This document shows positions 8,289-15,922 of a DNA stretch of 45,685 nt, piece after piece. Where the stretch lies: the NCBI RefSeq assembly GCF_004348425.1, contig NZ_SMKK01000045.1, forward strand, positions 1 to 45,685, written 5' to 3'. The notes beneath the pieces are model-generated. The model made no database searches, had not been told where the DNA came from, and worked only from the letters and a program-made list of their open reading frames with translations. Every line of letters begins with the position of its first letter. Position 1 is the first letter of the stretch. The position numbers and the translations under genes are program-made. The stretch comes from Actinomadura sp. 7K507. Its GTDB lineage: Bacteria; Actinomycetota; Actinomycetes; Streptosporangiales; Streptosporangiaceae.

Positions 8289-9713
8289 ATGGGCGCGGCG
8301 GAGCGCATGCTGGGGCCGGACGCGGCGCTACGTCTGCGGGAGTCACCCGCGCTGCAGCGGCTGCGGCGTACGTGGCAGGTCCTGATGGACGTCTCCCCGC
8401 CGGAACCGCACGAAGAGGAACCCACCGAGGTCGTCGACCCGCGGGTGATCGACCTCGTCCTGCGCGTCGGTGATCTCCTTCTGGCCAGCGGCGAGACGAC
8501 CGAGCGGGTGAACGAGGCCATGCTCAGCCTGGCCGTCGCGTACGAGCTGCCGCGCTGCGAGGTCGCGGTCACGCTGACCAGCCTCATGGTGTCGGCCCAT
8601 CCCGGGAAGGGCGCGGCGCCGATCACGGGCGCGCGTGCCATCAGGCGCCGCACCCCGGCCTACTGGCGGCTCACCGCGCTGCACAAGCTCGTCCAGGACG
8701 CGTCCATCGGCATGCTGGAGCTGGAAGAGGCCCACAAGAGGCTCGCCGAGATCAAGCGGGGCCGCGCCCCCTACCCGGCCTGGCTGCTGGTCGCCTCACT
8801 CGGGCTCGTCAGCGCCTCGGGCAGTGTGCTGGCCGGCGGCGGGCCGCTCGTGGCGGTCACCGCGCTCGTCGCCACCCTGATCGGCGAGCGCACCGGCGCC
8901 ATCCTGGCGCGCCGCGGCATCGCGGAGTTCTTCCAGCTGTCGGTCGCCGCCGCCATCGGCGCCGCCGCCGCGGCGCTCGTGGTGTCGGTGGGCGAGCCCG
9001 GCCAGGCCGCCGCGATCGTCACGGGCGCGATCCTGGCACTGCTGCCGGGACGACCGCTGGTCGCCAGCATCCAGGACGGCATCACCGGCGACCTGGTCAG
9101 CGCGGGCGCGCGGGTGCTGGAGGTCTTCTTCATCATCGCGGCGCTCGTCGCGGGCCTCGGCGCGGTGGTCTACATCGCGGTCAGCCTGGGCGCCCCGATC
9201 GACGTCAGTCACCTGCCCACGGCACCGGTGAAGCTGGAGCCGGTCGCGGTCATCGCCGCGGCCGCGATCTCGCTCACCTTCGCCATCTCCCTCGCCGCGC
9301 CAAGGGACGTGCTGATCGCCGCCGCCCTGGGCGGCGCGCTGATCTGGGTGCTGTACGTCCTCGCGCGGCAAGGGGGGCTTCCCCCCGTGCTGGCCTCGGC
9401 CCTGGCCGCCACCGTGGTCGGCCTGGCGGCGAACTGGCTCGCCCGCAGGCAGGGACAGCCCGTGATGCCGTACGTGGTGCCCGCCATCGGGCCGCTCCTG
9501 CCCGGTACGGCGCTCTACAGGGGAATGGTCGAGCTCAACACCGGATCACCGGACACGGGTGTGCTCAGCCTCATCGGGGCGGTGTCGGTCGCCCTCGCGC
9601 TGGGCGCCGGCGTCAACCTCGGTGGGGAGCTCGTCCGCGCGTTCCAGCATGTGGGGCTGAGCGCGTCCGGACGCTGGGCACGTCCCGCGGCCCGCCGAAC
9701 CCGCGGCTTCTAG
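8289..9713 (+). CDS. ThrE-family threonine/serine exporter-like membrane protein
   Basis: 474 aa from the ATG at 8289, which has a GGGGGA Shine-Dalgarno directly upstream. The frame is open earlier but reads as noise. The N-terminal part (to ~165) is the soluble ThrE domain (VLRVGDLLLASGETTERVNEA, AVTLTSLMVS). The rest has about ten hydrophobic helices, with QDGITGDLVSAGAR and AIGPLLPGTALYRGM typical of the ThrE/YjjP-YjjB fold. Corynebacterium ThrE exports threonine and serine; here both halves are in one chain as in that family. It is transcribed away from the RecQ-like gene. Confidence 0.85.
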   Translation: MGAAERMLGPDAALRLRESPALQRLRRTWQVLMDVSPPEPHEEEPTEVVDPRVIDLVLRVGDLLLASGETTERVNEAMLSLAVAYELPRCEVAVTLTSLMVSAHPGKGAAPITGARAIRRRTPAYWRLTALHKLVQDASIGMLELEEAHKRLAEIKRGRAPYPAWLLVASLGLVSASGSVLAGGGPLVAVTALVATLIGERTGAILARRGIAEFFQLSVAAAIGAAAAALVVSVGEPGQAAAIVTGAILALLPGRPLVASIQDGITGDLVSAGARVLEVFFIIAALVAGLGAVVYIAVSLGAPIDVSHLPTAPVKLEPVAVIAAAAISLTFAISLAAPRDVLIAAALGGALIWVLYVLARQGGLPPVLASALAATVVGLAANWLARRQGQPVMPYVVPAIGPLLPGTALYRGMVELNTGSPDTGVLSLIGAVSVALALGAGVNLGGELVRAFQHVGLSASGRWARPAARRTRGF

Positions 9714-9768
9714 CACGCGGGGGTTCCACCGCAGACGTTCTGTCGGTGGCGGACGTTACGTTCACCGC

Positions 9769-10095
9769 ATGTACCGACAGGGAGACGTCCTGATCCTGCC
9801 CGTGCCAGAGGACGCGGTTCCGCCGTCCGTGCGCGACCTGCCGCCCGCTCCCAGGGACGGCCGGGGGCGCATGGTCCTCGCGCTCGGTGAGGCCACCGGG
9901 CACGCGCACGCGCTGTCCGCACCCGGCTCGCTGCTGCGCGTCCCCGATCCGCTCGCCCCGGACCACCTGCACCTGCCGTCCGGCGGCCGGCTGGTCCACG
10001 AGGAGCACGCGGCGATCACCCTGCCCAAGGGCTGGTACCGGGTGATCCGCCAGCGCGAGTACGTGCCCGGCGCCGTCCGCGTCGTGGCGGACTGA
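9769..10095 (+). CDS. Uncharacterised small protein (YRQGDVLI type) paired with DUF6745-like gene
   Basis: 108 aa. It has no membrane segment and reads as a small beta-rich protein: YRQGDVLILPVP at the N-terminus, GEATGHAHAL in the middle (two histidines) and LPKGWYRVIRQREY near the C-terminus. I recognise this as a conserved uncharacterised type found beside DUF6745 genes, but know no function. The histidine-rich middle motif hints at metal binding, which is inference. The ATG lies 6 nt after TACGTT, so the transcript could be leaderless. The downstream gene starts 9 nt after this stop with its own GAGGAGG ribosome site, so the two form an operon. Confidence 0.7.
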   Translation: MYRQGDVLILPVPEDAVPPSVRDLPPAPRDGRGRMVLALGEATGHAHALSAPGSLLRVPDPLAPDHLHLPSGGRLVHEEHAAITLPKGWYRVIRQREYVPGAVRVVAD

Positions 10096-10104
10096 GGAGG
10101 ACGG

Positions 10105-11172
10105 ATGCTCACCGGGACAGCGCGCGAAACCCACTTCGTGGTCGCCGACTGGCAGGCGGTGGCGTTCGGCACGGGCCCCGCCGACCGTGACCGGGCCGAA
10201 GCCGGTGTCGCCGCGGCCTACGCGGCCGCCGGTCTGGACGCCCCCGAACGGTACGTGTGGATGCCCTCCCCCGCGCGCGGCGCCGTCGCGGCGGCCGTGC
10301 TGGCTCGGCGCGGTGACGCGGGGGCGAGCGTCCTGCACGAGGTGAGGACGCGCCCGTGGGAGGCCGAGCGCGCCGCGGCCTGCTCCGAACAGGGGCCGGA
10401 GCAGTGGCCGCGAGTGTGGGCCGAGACGGGTGGGCTGCTGTGGAACCAGGTGCAGGCACTGGTCACGCGCGTGCGCGGCGCCATCGGTGACCTGGCCGCG
10501 GACGGTGATCCGCCCTCGGCGCGGGCGGAGGGCGCCGCGTCCGTGCTGCGGGGCGCGACGCTCGACGCGGCCCTCGGCCAGCACGACGCTCCGTGGCTGG
10601 CGCTGTTCGAGGCGCTCGGGCGGCTGGACGGCCCCCTCGCCGGTCTCGCCGAGGCCGCCCGCTCCGCCGGCTGGTGGTGGCCGTACGAGCGGCTCGTGGT
10701 CATGTCGGAGCGCCCCTGCGACCTGCACCGGGACGAGCCGGGGCGGCTGCACCGCGGCGACGGCCCCGCCCTCGCCTATCCGGACGGGTTCGCCCTGCAC
10801 GCCTGGCGCGGCATGCCGATCCCGGCCGATTTCGTCGAGTCCCTGGCCGGCCTGACCGCCGAGCGCATCTCCGCCGAACAGAACGCCGAGCTGCGCCGGG
10901 TGATGCTGGAGATCTTCGGTTACGACCGCTATCTGGCCGAGACCGGTGCGCGTCCTCTGCATCGGGACGAGACCGGTGTCCTGTGGTCGATCGACCTGCC
11001 CGGCGACGAGCCCGTCGTGATGGTGGAGGTGGTCAACTCGACGCCCGAACCGGACGGGACGTACCGCGTCTACTACCTGCGCGTCCCCCCGAACACCCGC
11101 ACAGCGCGCGCGGGCATCGCCTGGACGTTCGGTGTGGACGAGGCCGACTACCACCCCGAGAAGCAGACCTGA
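10105..11172 (+). CDS. DUF6745-like protein of unknown function
   Basis: 355 aa, soluble. The N-terminal ~200 residues are alanine-rich helices. The C-terminal half has short repeats such as RLHRGDGPALAYPDG that resemble the DGPA turns of MORN-like antitoxin repeats. It ends with a conserved-looking block (VVMVEVVNSTPEPDGT, YYLRVPPNTRTARAGIAW). From memory this matches the uncharacterised DUF6745 family, but no search was run. The ATG has an ideal GAGGAGG ribosome site and follows the small partner gene by 9 nt. A perfect 16-bp hairpin closes the unit. The pair may belong to a larger scheme seen elsewhere, but nothing here reveals a reaction. Confidence 0.7.
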   Translation: MLTGTARETHFVVADWQAVAFGTGPADRDRAEAGVAAAYAAAGLDAPERYVWMPSPARGAVAAAVLARRGDAGASVLHEVRTRPWEAERAAACSEQGPEQWPRVWAETGGLLWNQVQALVTRVRGAIGDLAADGDPPSARAEGAASVLRGATLDAALGQHDAPWLALFEALGRLDGPLAGLAEAARSAGWWWPYERLVVMSERPCDLHRDEPGRLHRGDGPALAYPDGFALHAWRGMPIPADFVESLAGLTAERISAEQNAELRRVMLEIFGYDRYLAETGARPLHRDETGVLWSIDLPGDEPVVMVEVVNSTPEPDGTYRVYYLRVPPNTRTARAGIAWTFGVDEADYHPEKQT

Positions 11173-11201
11173 GCCTTCGAACCGCCGGAGGCATCCTGGC
11201 C

Positions 11202-11247
11202 GGCGGGCGTCCCTTGAGAGCACTTCCCCAGTCAAGGGACGCCCGCC
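11202..11247. terminator. Perfect 16-bp bidirectional terminator-like hairpin
   Basis: GGCGGGCGTCCCTTGA and its exact reverse complement TCAAGGGACGCCCGCC flank a 14-nt loop. It sits between the stop codons of the converging DUF6745-like gene (11172) and the anti-sigma-type ATPase (11257). It lacks a long T-tract, as is common in high-GC actinomycetes. Confidence 0.75.
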
Positions 11248-11256
11248 CAGCTCCCC

Positions 11257-11643
11257 TCACGGGGTCGTCGTCTGCGCCCAGGTGACCTTCCCGCGGCCGG
11301 TGGAGCGCCACCCCCAGGAGTGCGACAGCGCGCCGACGAGCATCAGGCCGCGGCCGCCCTCGGCCTGGAGGTCGGCGATGGGCGCGGCCGGGCCCTGCGG
11401 GTTGTCGTCCCATACCTCGACCATGACGGTCTTGTCGTCGGGCAGGTAGAGGACGAGCATGACCGCGTTCGCGTGGCGGATCGCGTTGGTGACCAGTTCG
11501 CTGGTGATGAGTTCCAGGTCACCGTGGACGTCCCGGCGATCCCAGCCCTCAAGAGCCGCGCGCACGGTGTCGCGCGCCGCGCGCACGGCCGTGTCGACCG
11601 GTTCGAGCGCGAGGACGAAATGGGGTCGCTGTCGATGGTCCAC
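11257..11643 (-). CDS. Anti-sigma-factor-type ATP-binding protein (HATPase_c_2)
   Basis: 128 aa, the size of an isolated GHKL ATPase domain of the RsbW/SpoIIAB type found in large numbers in actinomycetes. The N-box is ELITSELVTNAIRHA (~44-58), the G1 region VEVWDDNPQGP (~76-86) and the G2 glycines EGGRGLMLV (~94-102). Such proteins bind a sigma factor or an antagonist and may phosphorylate the latter. The start is GTG at 11643. No sigma factor or anti-anti-sigma gene lies next to it, so the partner is unknown. Confidence 0.85.
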   Translation of the reverse strand: MDHRQRPHFVLALEPVDTAVRAARDTVRAALEGWDRRDVHGDLELITSELVTNAIRHANAVMLVLYLPDDKTVMVEVWDDNPQGPAAPIADLQAEGGRGLMLVGALSHSWGWRSTGRGKVTWAQTTTP

Positions 11644-11780
11644 CGAACCGCCTAAGTTGACCGGCTAACGCAAGCATGCGCCACCTGAGACGGTCGTGCA
11701 CGGGATCTGGACTCACTGCGGTGTCCGGTCCGTGCCGGGCGGCGGCCGGGGCCGTCCGCCGTTCGCCGTCGCGGGGCAGG

Positions 11781-12635
11781 TCACCCACCGCCGAGCAGGG
11801 CGGGGATGCGTTCGAGGACGCCTCCCGCGAACGTGTCGTAGAGGCCGAGTGGCTCAAGGTGGACATAGCCGATGTGGCAGTCGCACGTGTCGAGGGGGCA
11901 GGGGCGGGGCGCGAGGGCGTCCCTGAACGAGCCGTCGTAGAGGTTGCCCAGCACGGACGGGACGAAATGGCAGCGGCGCACCGTGCCGTCGCCGTCCACG
12001 GACACGACGGTCTCGCCCGTCCGGCACGCGAGGCCGCGGCTGGGGTGCGGGCGCCGGCTGACGGGGAACAGGGGGTCGATCTCCGTCCAGGAGGCGGCCT
12101 CGGCGTCGTCGTAGGCATGCCCCTCGGCGGCGTTGACCCACAGGTACGTCCCGGTGGGCAGGTCGGCGCGCAGGCGCTGCGCGGCGTCGAGGTGTTCGGG
12201 CCGTCCGACGATCCCGGCGCTGAACCGCACCCCGCGCGCCGCGAGATCGCGGCATTTGCCGAGGAACCGCTCGTAGGGGACCTGTCCGGGGTGGTAGGTC
12301 GCCCACAGGGCCAGGCGGGTGAGATCGGCGCCGGACGTCCACGAGACGCGGTGGCTGAGGTTGGTCTGGATCGCGACGCGCTCGACGTGCGGGAGGTGGC
12401 TCAGGTCCGTGAGGGCTCGCCTGTACCAGGACCGGACGAGCCCCTCGCCCCACGGTGTGAACAGGACGGAGACGCGGTGTTCCTGGCGGGAGACCCACTC
12501 GGTGAAGCGTTCGAGGGCGGCCCGGTCGGCGCGGAGCTGCTCCGGCGTGTCGCGGCGCTTGGCGAACGGGCAGTACGGGCAGGCGTAGTCGCAGCTGGCG
12601 AGCGGCCCCCGGTAGAGGATCGTGAGATGCTCCAT
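11781..12635 (-). CDS. STM4011-family radical SAM protein
   Basis: 284 aa from an ATG at 12635 that shares one base with the stop of the upstream gene (TGATG). The radical SAM cluster CDYACPYC (C-x3-C-x2-C) is at residues ~15-22, so it should bind a [4Fe-4S] cluster and generate a 5'-deoxyadenosyl radical. A C-terminal block with several more cysteines (CRTGETVVSVDGDGTVRRCH, then CPLDTCDCHIG) looks like a SPASM/Twitch-type auxiliary cluster site, the layout of many peptide-modifying radical SAM enzymes. The family name comes from a Salmonella locus. It is the last gene of the six-frame operon. Substrate and product are unknown. Confidence 0.85.
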   Translation of the reverse strand: MEHLTILYRGPLASCDYACPYCPFAKRRDTPEQLRADRAALERFTEWVSRQEHRVSVLFTPWGEGLVRSWYRRALTDLSHLPHVERVAIQTNLSHRVSWTSGADLTRLALWATYHPGQVPYERFLGKCRDLAARGVRFSAGIVGRPEHLDAAQRLRADLPTGTYLWVNAAEGHAYDDAEAASWTEIDPLFPVSRRPHPSRGLACRTGETVVSVDGDGTVRRCHFVPSVLGNLYDGSFRDALAPRPCPLDTCDCHIGYVHLEPLGLYDTFAGGVLERIPALLGGG

Positions 12636-13933
12636 CAGCGTGCCTCGTAGGCGGTCATCAGAGCTTGGACCCGAGGTGAGAACAGGGCGGGGCCGATGGC
12701 ATCGGAGTAGGCGAGCCCTTCTGGAGTGAGCCGCAGGGCAGTGCCGGACATCTCCAGCCATCCGCGGTCGTCGAACGACTTCAGGTCGGCGGGAAAGTCG
12801 TCGAGGGGGTCGGTGCCGAAGCGCGCGCGGTAGGCGCTCCGGTCGAGGCCGGTCGTTTGCAGGAGGGACTGGACGAGATGCCTGCGGCGGCGTTCCTCTT
12901 CGTCCATTTCGAAGCCCACACGCGCGGTCGTGAAGTCGTCCTCGCGGACGTAGTCATCGATGATGGAGCGCACCTGGCTCGCCCCGACCGCGTACTCGAA
13001 CGAGTAGTGCAGGCGGGACGTGTAGGAGCGGGCACCGCAGCCCAGGCCCACCATGCCGTCGGTCTGGCAGCAGTACTCGGTGCCGTTGGCGGTGTCGCCG
13101 GGCCGCCGGAACATCCGCATCGACACCTGCTCGTAGCCTTCGGCCAGGAGATGGTCACGGCCGATGGCGTAGAGGGTGAGGCGCTGGTCGTCCCAGTCCT
13201 GGGTGCGGCGTCCGAGACCGGTCAGGGGACGGACGTAGAGGGGATAGAGGTAGATCTCCTCGGGGCGCCACGCAAGGGCGGCGTTCAGGGAGTGCATCCA
13301 CGTCGCGGGTGTCTGGCCGTCGATGCCGTAGATGAGATCGATGTTGAGTGTCGGGAAGCCCACCGCGCGGATACGGTCCAGAGCGGCCTCGACTTCCGCG
13401 CGTTTCTGCGGACGGACGGCCGCGCGTGCCTCTTCGTCCAGGAAGCTCTGCACGCCGATGGAGATACGGGTCGTGCCGCGTTCGGCGAGGACGGTCAGCC
13501 GGTCGGTGGTGGCCGTGGCAGGTGAGGTCTCCACGCCCAGCGGGATGGAGCCGAACCCGGGAAACCGTCCGGCGACGTCGCAGAGCCGTTCCAGTTCGGA
13601 CGCGGTGAAGTAGGTGGGAGTGCCGCCGCCGAACGCCGACGTGGCGAATGAGGCGTCGCCGCCTAGCGCGTCCAATACGGCCGTGGCCTGCCGGTCGAGT
13701 GCGTCCAGGTACGCGCCGGTCAGCTCTTCGGGTGCGCCAGTGCGGGTGAACAGGTTGCAGAAGCCGCACCGCATCTCGCAGAAAGGCACATGGAGGTAGA
13801 GGAAGAGCGTGTCGAGCGGCTCCCCCGCCCACACGTCCCGCGCATGGGGTGTCGGATGCAGTGGCCGGTAGGCGGTCTTGTGCGGGTAGGCGTACACGTA
13901 CCCCTGGTAAGGCGTCCCCTGGTAAGGCGTCAC
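12635..13933 (-). CDS. STM4012-family radical SAM protein (HemW/HemN-like)
   Basis: 432 aa. A coproporphyrinogen-oxidase-like radical SAM fold: YLHVPFCEMRCGFCNLF holds the C-x3-C-x2-C cluster (~50-57), followed by FGGGTPTYF, the GVETSPATAT strand and SIGVQSF, as in HemW/HemN. The C-terminal half differs from true HemN and is typical of the STM4012 family (VGLGCGARSYTS). It begins with a GTG at 13933 whose bases overlap the stop of the hydrolase gene (GTGA). No good ribosome site is present, so translation is probably coupled. The first codons contain a perfect 15-bp tandem duplication encoding TPYQG twice. It probably works with STM4011 on a common substrate, which is inference from fixed co-occurrence. 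Confidence 0.88.
   Translation of the reverse strand: MTPYQGTPYQGYVYAYPHKTAYRPLHPTPHARDVWAGEPLDTLFLYLHVPFCEMRCGFCNLFTRTGAPEELTGAYLDALDRQATAVLDALGGDASFATSAFGGGTPTYFTASELERLCDVAGRFPGFGSIPLGVETSPATATTDRLTVLAERGTTRISIGVQSFLDEEARAAVRPQKRAEVEAALDRIRAVGFPTLNIDLIYGIDGQTPATWMHSLNAALAWRPEEIYLYPLYVRPLTGLGRRTQDWDDQRLTLYAIGRDHLLAEGYEQVSMRMFRRPGDTANGTEYCCQTDGMVGLGCGARSYTSRLHYSFEYAVGASQVRSIIDDYVREDDFTTARVGFEMDEEERRRRHLVQSLLQTTGLDRSAYRARFGTDPLDDFPADLKSFDDRGWLEMSGTALRLTPEGLAYSDAIGPALFSPRVQALMTAYEAR
13901..13930 (-). repeat. Perfect 15-bp tandem duplication in the first codons of the STM4012 gene
   Basis: The unit CCCCTGGTAAGGCGT (plus-strand sense) occurs at 13901-13915 and again at 13916-13930. On the coding strand it duplicates five codons (TPYQG) directly after the GTG start and abuts the stop codon of STM4013. 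Confidence 0.9.
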
Positions 13934-14730
13934 GGCAGAACGAACTCCCCGTACGGAACGGTCCACACGACCTCGTGGCCGATGCGGTGCCCGGTGTGGC
14001 CGTCCTCTCCGTACGCCGTCCCGTGGTCGGAGCAGACGATGACGAAGCAGGGACGGCGCATCAGTGCGAACAAACGGCCGATATGGGCGTCGACATGCCG
14101 GAGCGCGGCGGCGTGGCTGGCGCGCGTGTCCCCGTTCGAGCGCGTCGCGCCGTCCAGATAGAACCAGTTGGGCTGGTGCAGGGACGCGACGTTCAGCAGC
14201 AGGAACAGGCGCCGGCCCGCGGTCAGCCGCGCCATGATCTCGGCGACGCGGTCGATCTGGTTGGGCAGCGCCTCCGGGTCGGTCACTCCGAACTCGCGTT
14301 CCCAGTGGCTCTCGGCGAACAGCGACGGAAGCACCGAGCCGAGCGGCGTCAGCTTGTTGAAGAACCCGACGCCGCCCACGCAGACCGTGTGGTAGCCGGC
14401 GTCGGCGAGCCCGGACGGCAGGTCGGCGGCGTCGAACGTCCATGTATCGCCGGCGGTCGTCTCGCTGCCGGGGAACGCCCCGGCGAAGAGCCGTGGGTGC
14501 ACCCCGGGGGACGCGGGCGTCGGCAGGAACCCGGCCAGCATCGCGGTGTGGGCGGCATAGGTGAAACTCCCCGGCGTGTGGCGGCGCTCCCAGCGGCCTC
14601 CAGGGAGCAACCCGGTGAGAGTGGGAGTGTCCCCGGCGTCGGCCAGTTCGGTGGCCACGTCGTAGCGGAGCGTGTCCAGAGTCACCAGCAGCAGATCGTG
14701 GCTGCCGATGACCTCGTTCATGTCGTACAC
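13930..14730 (-). CDS. STM4013-family hydrolase (alkaline phosphatase/sulfatase superfamily)
   Basis: 266 aa. Metal-binding motifs of the alkaline phosphatase superfamily are visible: LLVTLDTLRYD at the N-terminus (first Asp pair), SFTYAAHTAMLAGFLP holding the nucleophile (Thr/Ser rather than the sulfatase Cys), and CSDHGTAYGEDGHTGH with Asp/His ligands near the C-terminus. It should hydrolyse or transfer a phosphate- or sulfate-type group; the substrate is unknown. The GTG at 14730 has a GGGAG ribosome site about 6 nt upstream and is preferred. An ATG at 14721 forms a classic ATGA overlap with the stop of STM4014 and is the alternative (263 aa). It overlaps genes on both sides. Confidence 0.85.
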   Translation of the reverse strand: MYDMNEVIGSHDLLLVTLDTLRYDVATELADAGDTPTLTGLLPGGRWERRHTPGSFTYAAHTAMLAGFLPTPASPGVHPRLFAGAFPGSETTAGDTWTFDAADLPSGLADAGYHTVCVGGVGFFNKLTPLGSVLPSLFAESHWEREFGVTDPEALPNQIDRVAEIMARLTAGRRLFLLLNVASLHQPNWFYLDGATRSNGDTRASHAAALRHVDAHIGRLFALMRRPCFVIVCSDHGTAYGEDGHTGHRIGHEVVWTVPYGEFVLP

Positions 14731-15797
14731 GCACCGCTCCCCGCCAGGACGGCCCCGACCTGGGCAGTGTAGGTGTCGGCGCCTTCGGCCGACCCGCCGG
14801 GCAGGCCGGTCAGGCCGGGCAGCAGGTCGCCGAACGCGTTCACCTCACCGACCCCGAAGCGCTTCAGCCCGATGCCGACGAGCAGGTCGACGCCGACCAT
14901 CAGGCTGCCCGGAAAGCAGGCGGCGGCCCGCACGCACACGTCCATGGCCCGCCGCCATCCGTCCTCGCCGAGCGCCCGCTGCACCGCGCCCAGGTCTCCC
15001 CTGGCACCGCCCAGGTGCAGGTTCGTCATGGGATGGCGGCTCGTCCGGACGACGGCGTGCGTGGGTTCGCCGCCGATGACCACGACGCGCAGGTCGAACG
15101 CCCTCCCGCCGGCCGTGGCCTTCGGCATCCACCGCTCCACGTGCAACCCCTCCGGCGCGAGATCGTCGATGAGCGCCGCGACCTCGTCCTCGGTCTCGTA
15201 CGCGCGGACGCGCAGCGAGTTGAGCAGGCCGTCCGGCGTCCGCGCCGCCGACGTGACCGCACGGACCCGGCCGGGCGCGGTCTGCAGCGCGACGACCCCC
15301 GACGCGGACGAGCCGTGCGCCGGCTTGACGAACACCCGCCGCTCCCTGGCCTCGTCCATCCGGGATCGAAGCGCCGCATAGCCATCGACGCCGGGCAGAG
15401 CGGGCGGTACGGGGACGCCCGCCGCCAGCATCCGCGCATGCGAGAGCCGCTTGTCGAACATGACCGCGATCTCCCCCACGTCGCCGAGGAGCCGCGCTCC
15501 GGAGGCCGAAGCCGCCGCCTCCAGGCGTCGCAGCGCCGCCGTGAACGTCCGGTACCAGCGGGCTCCGCCGCCGACGCGGGCCGGGTGGCCGGGGCCGCGC
15601 AGCAGCGCGTCGGCCTCCGGGTCCCCGCCCGGCGAGTCGATCCGGAGCAGTTCCCCCGGCGCGAGGACGATCTCGGCGCCGCGCAGCACGTCCGTCCAGG
15701 GCATCAGGCGCGGCTCGGGCAGCCCGCACGACCGGCACGCCGCCGCGAACAGCGCGGCCCGCCGGTCACCGGGCGTCCCGGCCACGACGAACGTCAT
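14718..15797 (-). CDS. STM4014-family ATP-grasp protein
   Basis: 359 aa. The centre and C-terminus carry an ATP-grasp fold: RVFVKPAHGSSASGVV (~154-169) supplies the nucleotide lysine and glycine loop, AFDLRVVVIGGEPTHAVVR the next strands, and VGEVNAFGDLLPGL the Glu-x-Asn magnesium ligands (~320-335). ATP-grasp enzymes join a carboxylate to an amine or thiol through an acyl phosphate, so this is a candidate peptide or amide ligase. The ATG at 15797 overlaps the stop of the 42-codon frame (ATGA). It lies between the micro-frame and the hydrolase in the coupled operon. The family has no established function that I know of. Confidence 0.82.
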   Translation of the reverse strand: MTFVVAGTPGDRRAALFAAACRSCGLPEPRLMPWTDVLRGAEIVLAPGELLRIDSPGGDPEADALLRGPGHPARVGGGARWYRTFTAALRRLEAAASASGARLLGDVGEIAVMFDKRLSHARMLAAGVPVPPALPGVDGYAALRSRMDEARERRVFVKPAHGSSASGVVALQTAPGRVRAVTSAARTPDGLLNSLRVRAYETEDEVAALIDDLAPEGLHVERWMPKATAGGRAFDLRVVVIGGEPTHAVVRTSRHPMTNLHLGGARGDLGAVQRALGEDGWRRAMDVCVRAAACFPGSLMVGVDLLVGIGLKRFGVGEVNAFGDLLPGLTGLPGGSAEGADTYTAQVGAVLAGSGACTT

Positions 15798-15922
15798 TCC
15801 GCCGCTGCCGTGATCTCGGCGGCCTCGGCCCTCTGAGGGGGTTCGCCGTCGGGCCCCGTCTCCTCGTCGAACCTGAACACCGGCGGACCGGCGTACTCGT
15901 CCAGGTGCTCGTGAACACCCAC
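15794..15922 (-). CDS. 42-codon frame duplicating the N-terminus of the STM4015 protein
   Basis: The frame starts at a GTG that shares one base with the STM4015 stop codon (TAGTG). It ends in a TGA overlapping the STM4014 ATG (ATGA), so it fits exactly between the two genes. Its residues 7-28 (HLDEYAGPPVFRF, then ETGP) match STM4015 residues 7-24 and beyond (LDEYAGLPVFRF, then ETGP). By hand alignment about 66 of 81 bases agree, with 47 of 50 in the core. It has no cysteine, no signal peptide and no ribosome site of its own. Either it is a functional small peptide, or it is the residue of a second STM4015 copy that lost its middle; its last residues (AAAE) also echo the STM4015 end (AVAE). 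The frame is certain; translation is inferred. Confidence 0.55.
   Translation of the reverse strand: MGVHEHLDEYAGPPVFRFDEETGPDGEPPQRAEAAEITAAAE

Noticed and set aside
9726..9749. CCACCG/CGGTGG stem before the 9769 gene
   Set aside because: Only 6 bp with a 12-nt loop and no termination context; too weak to list.
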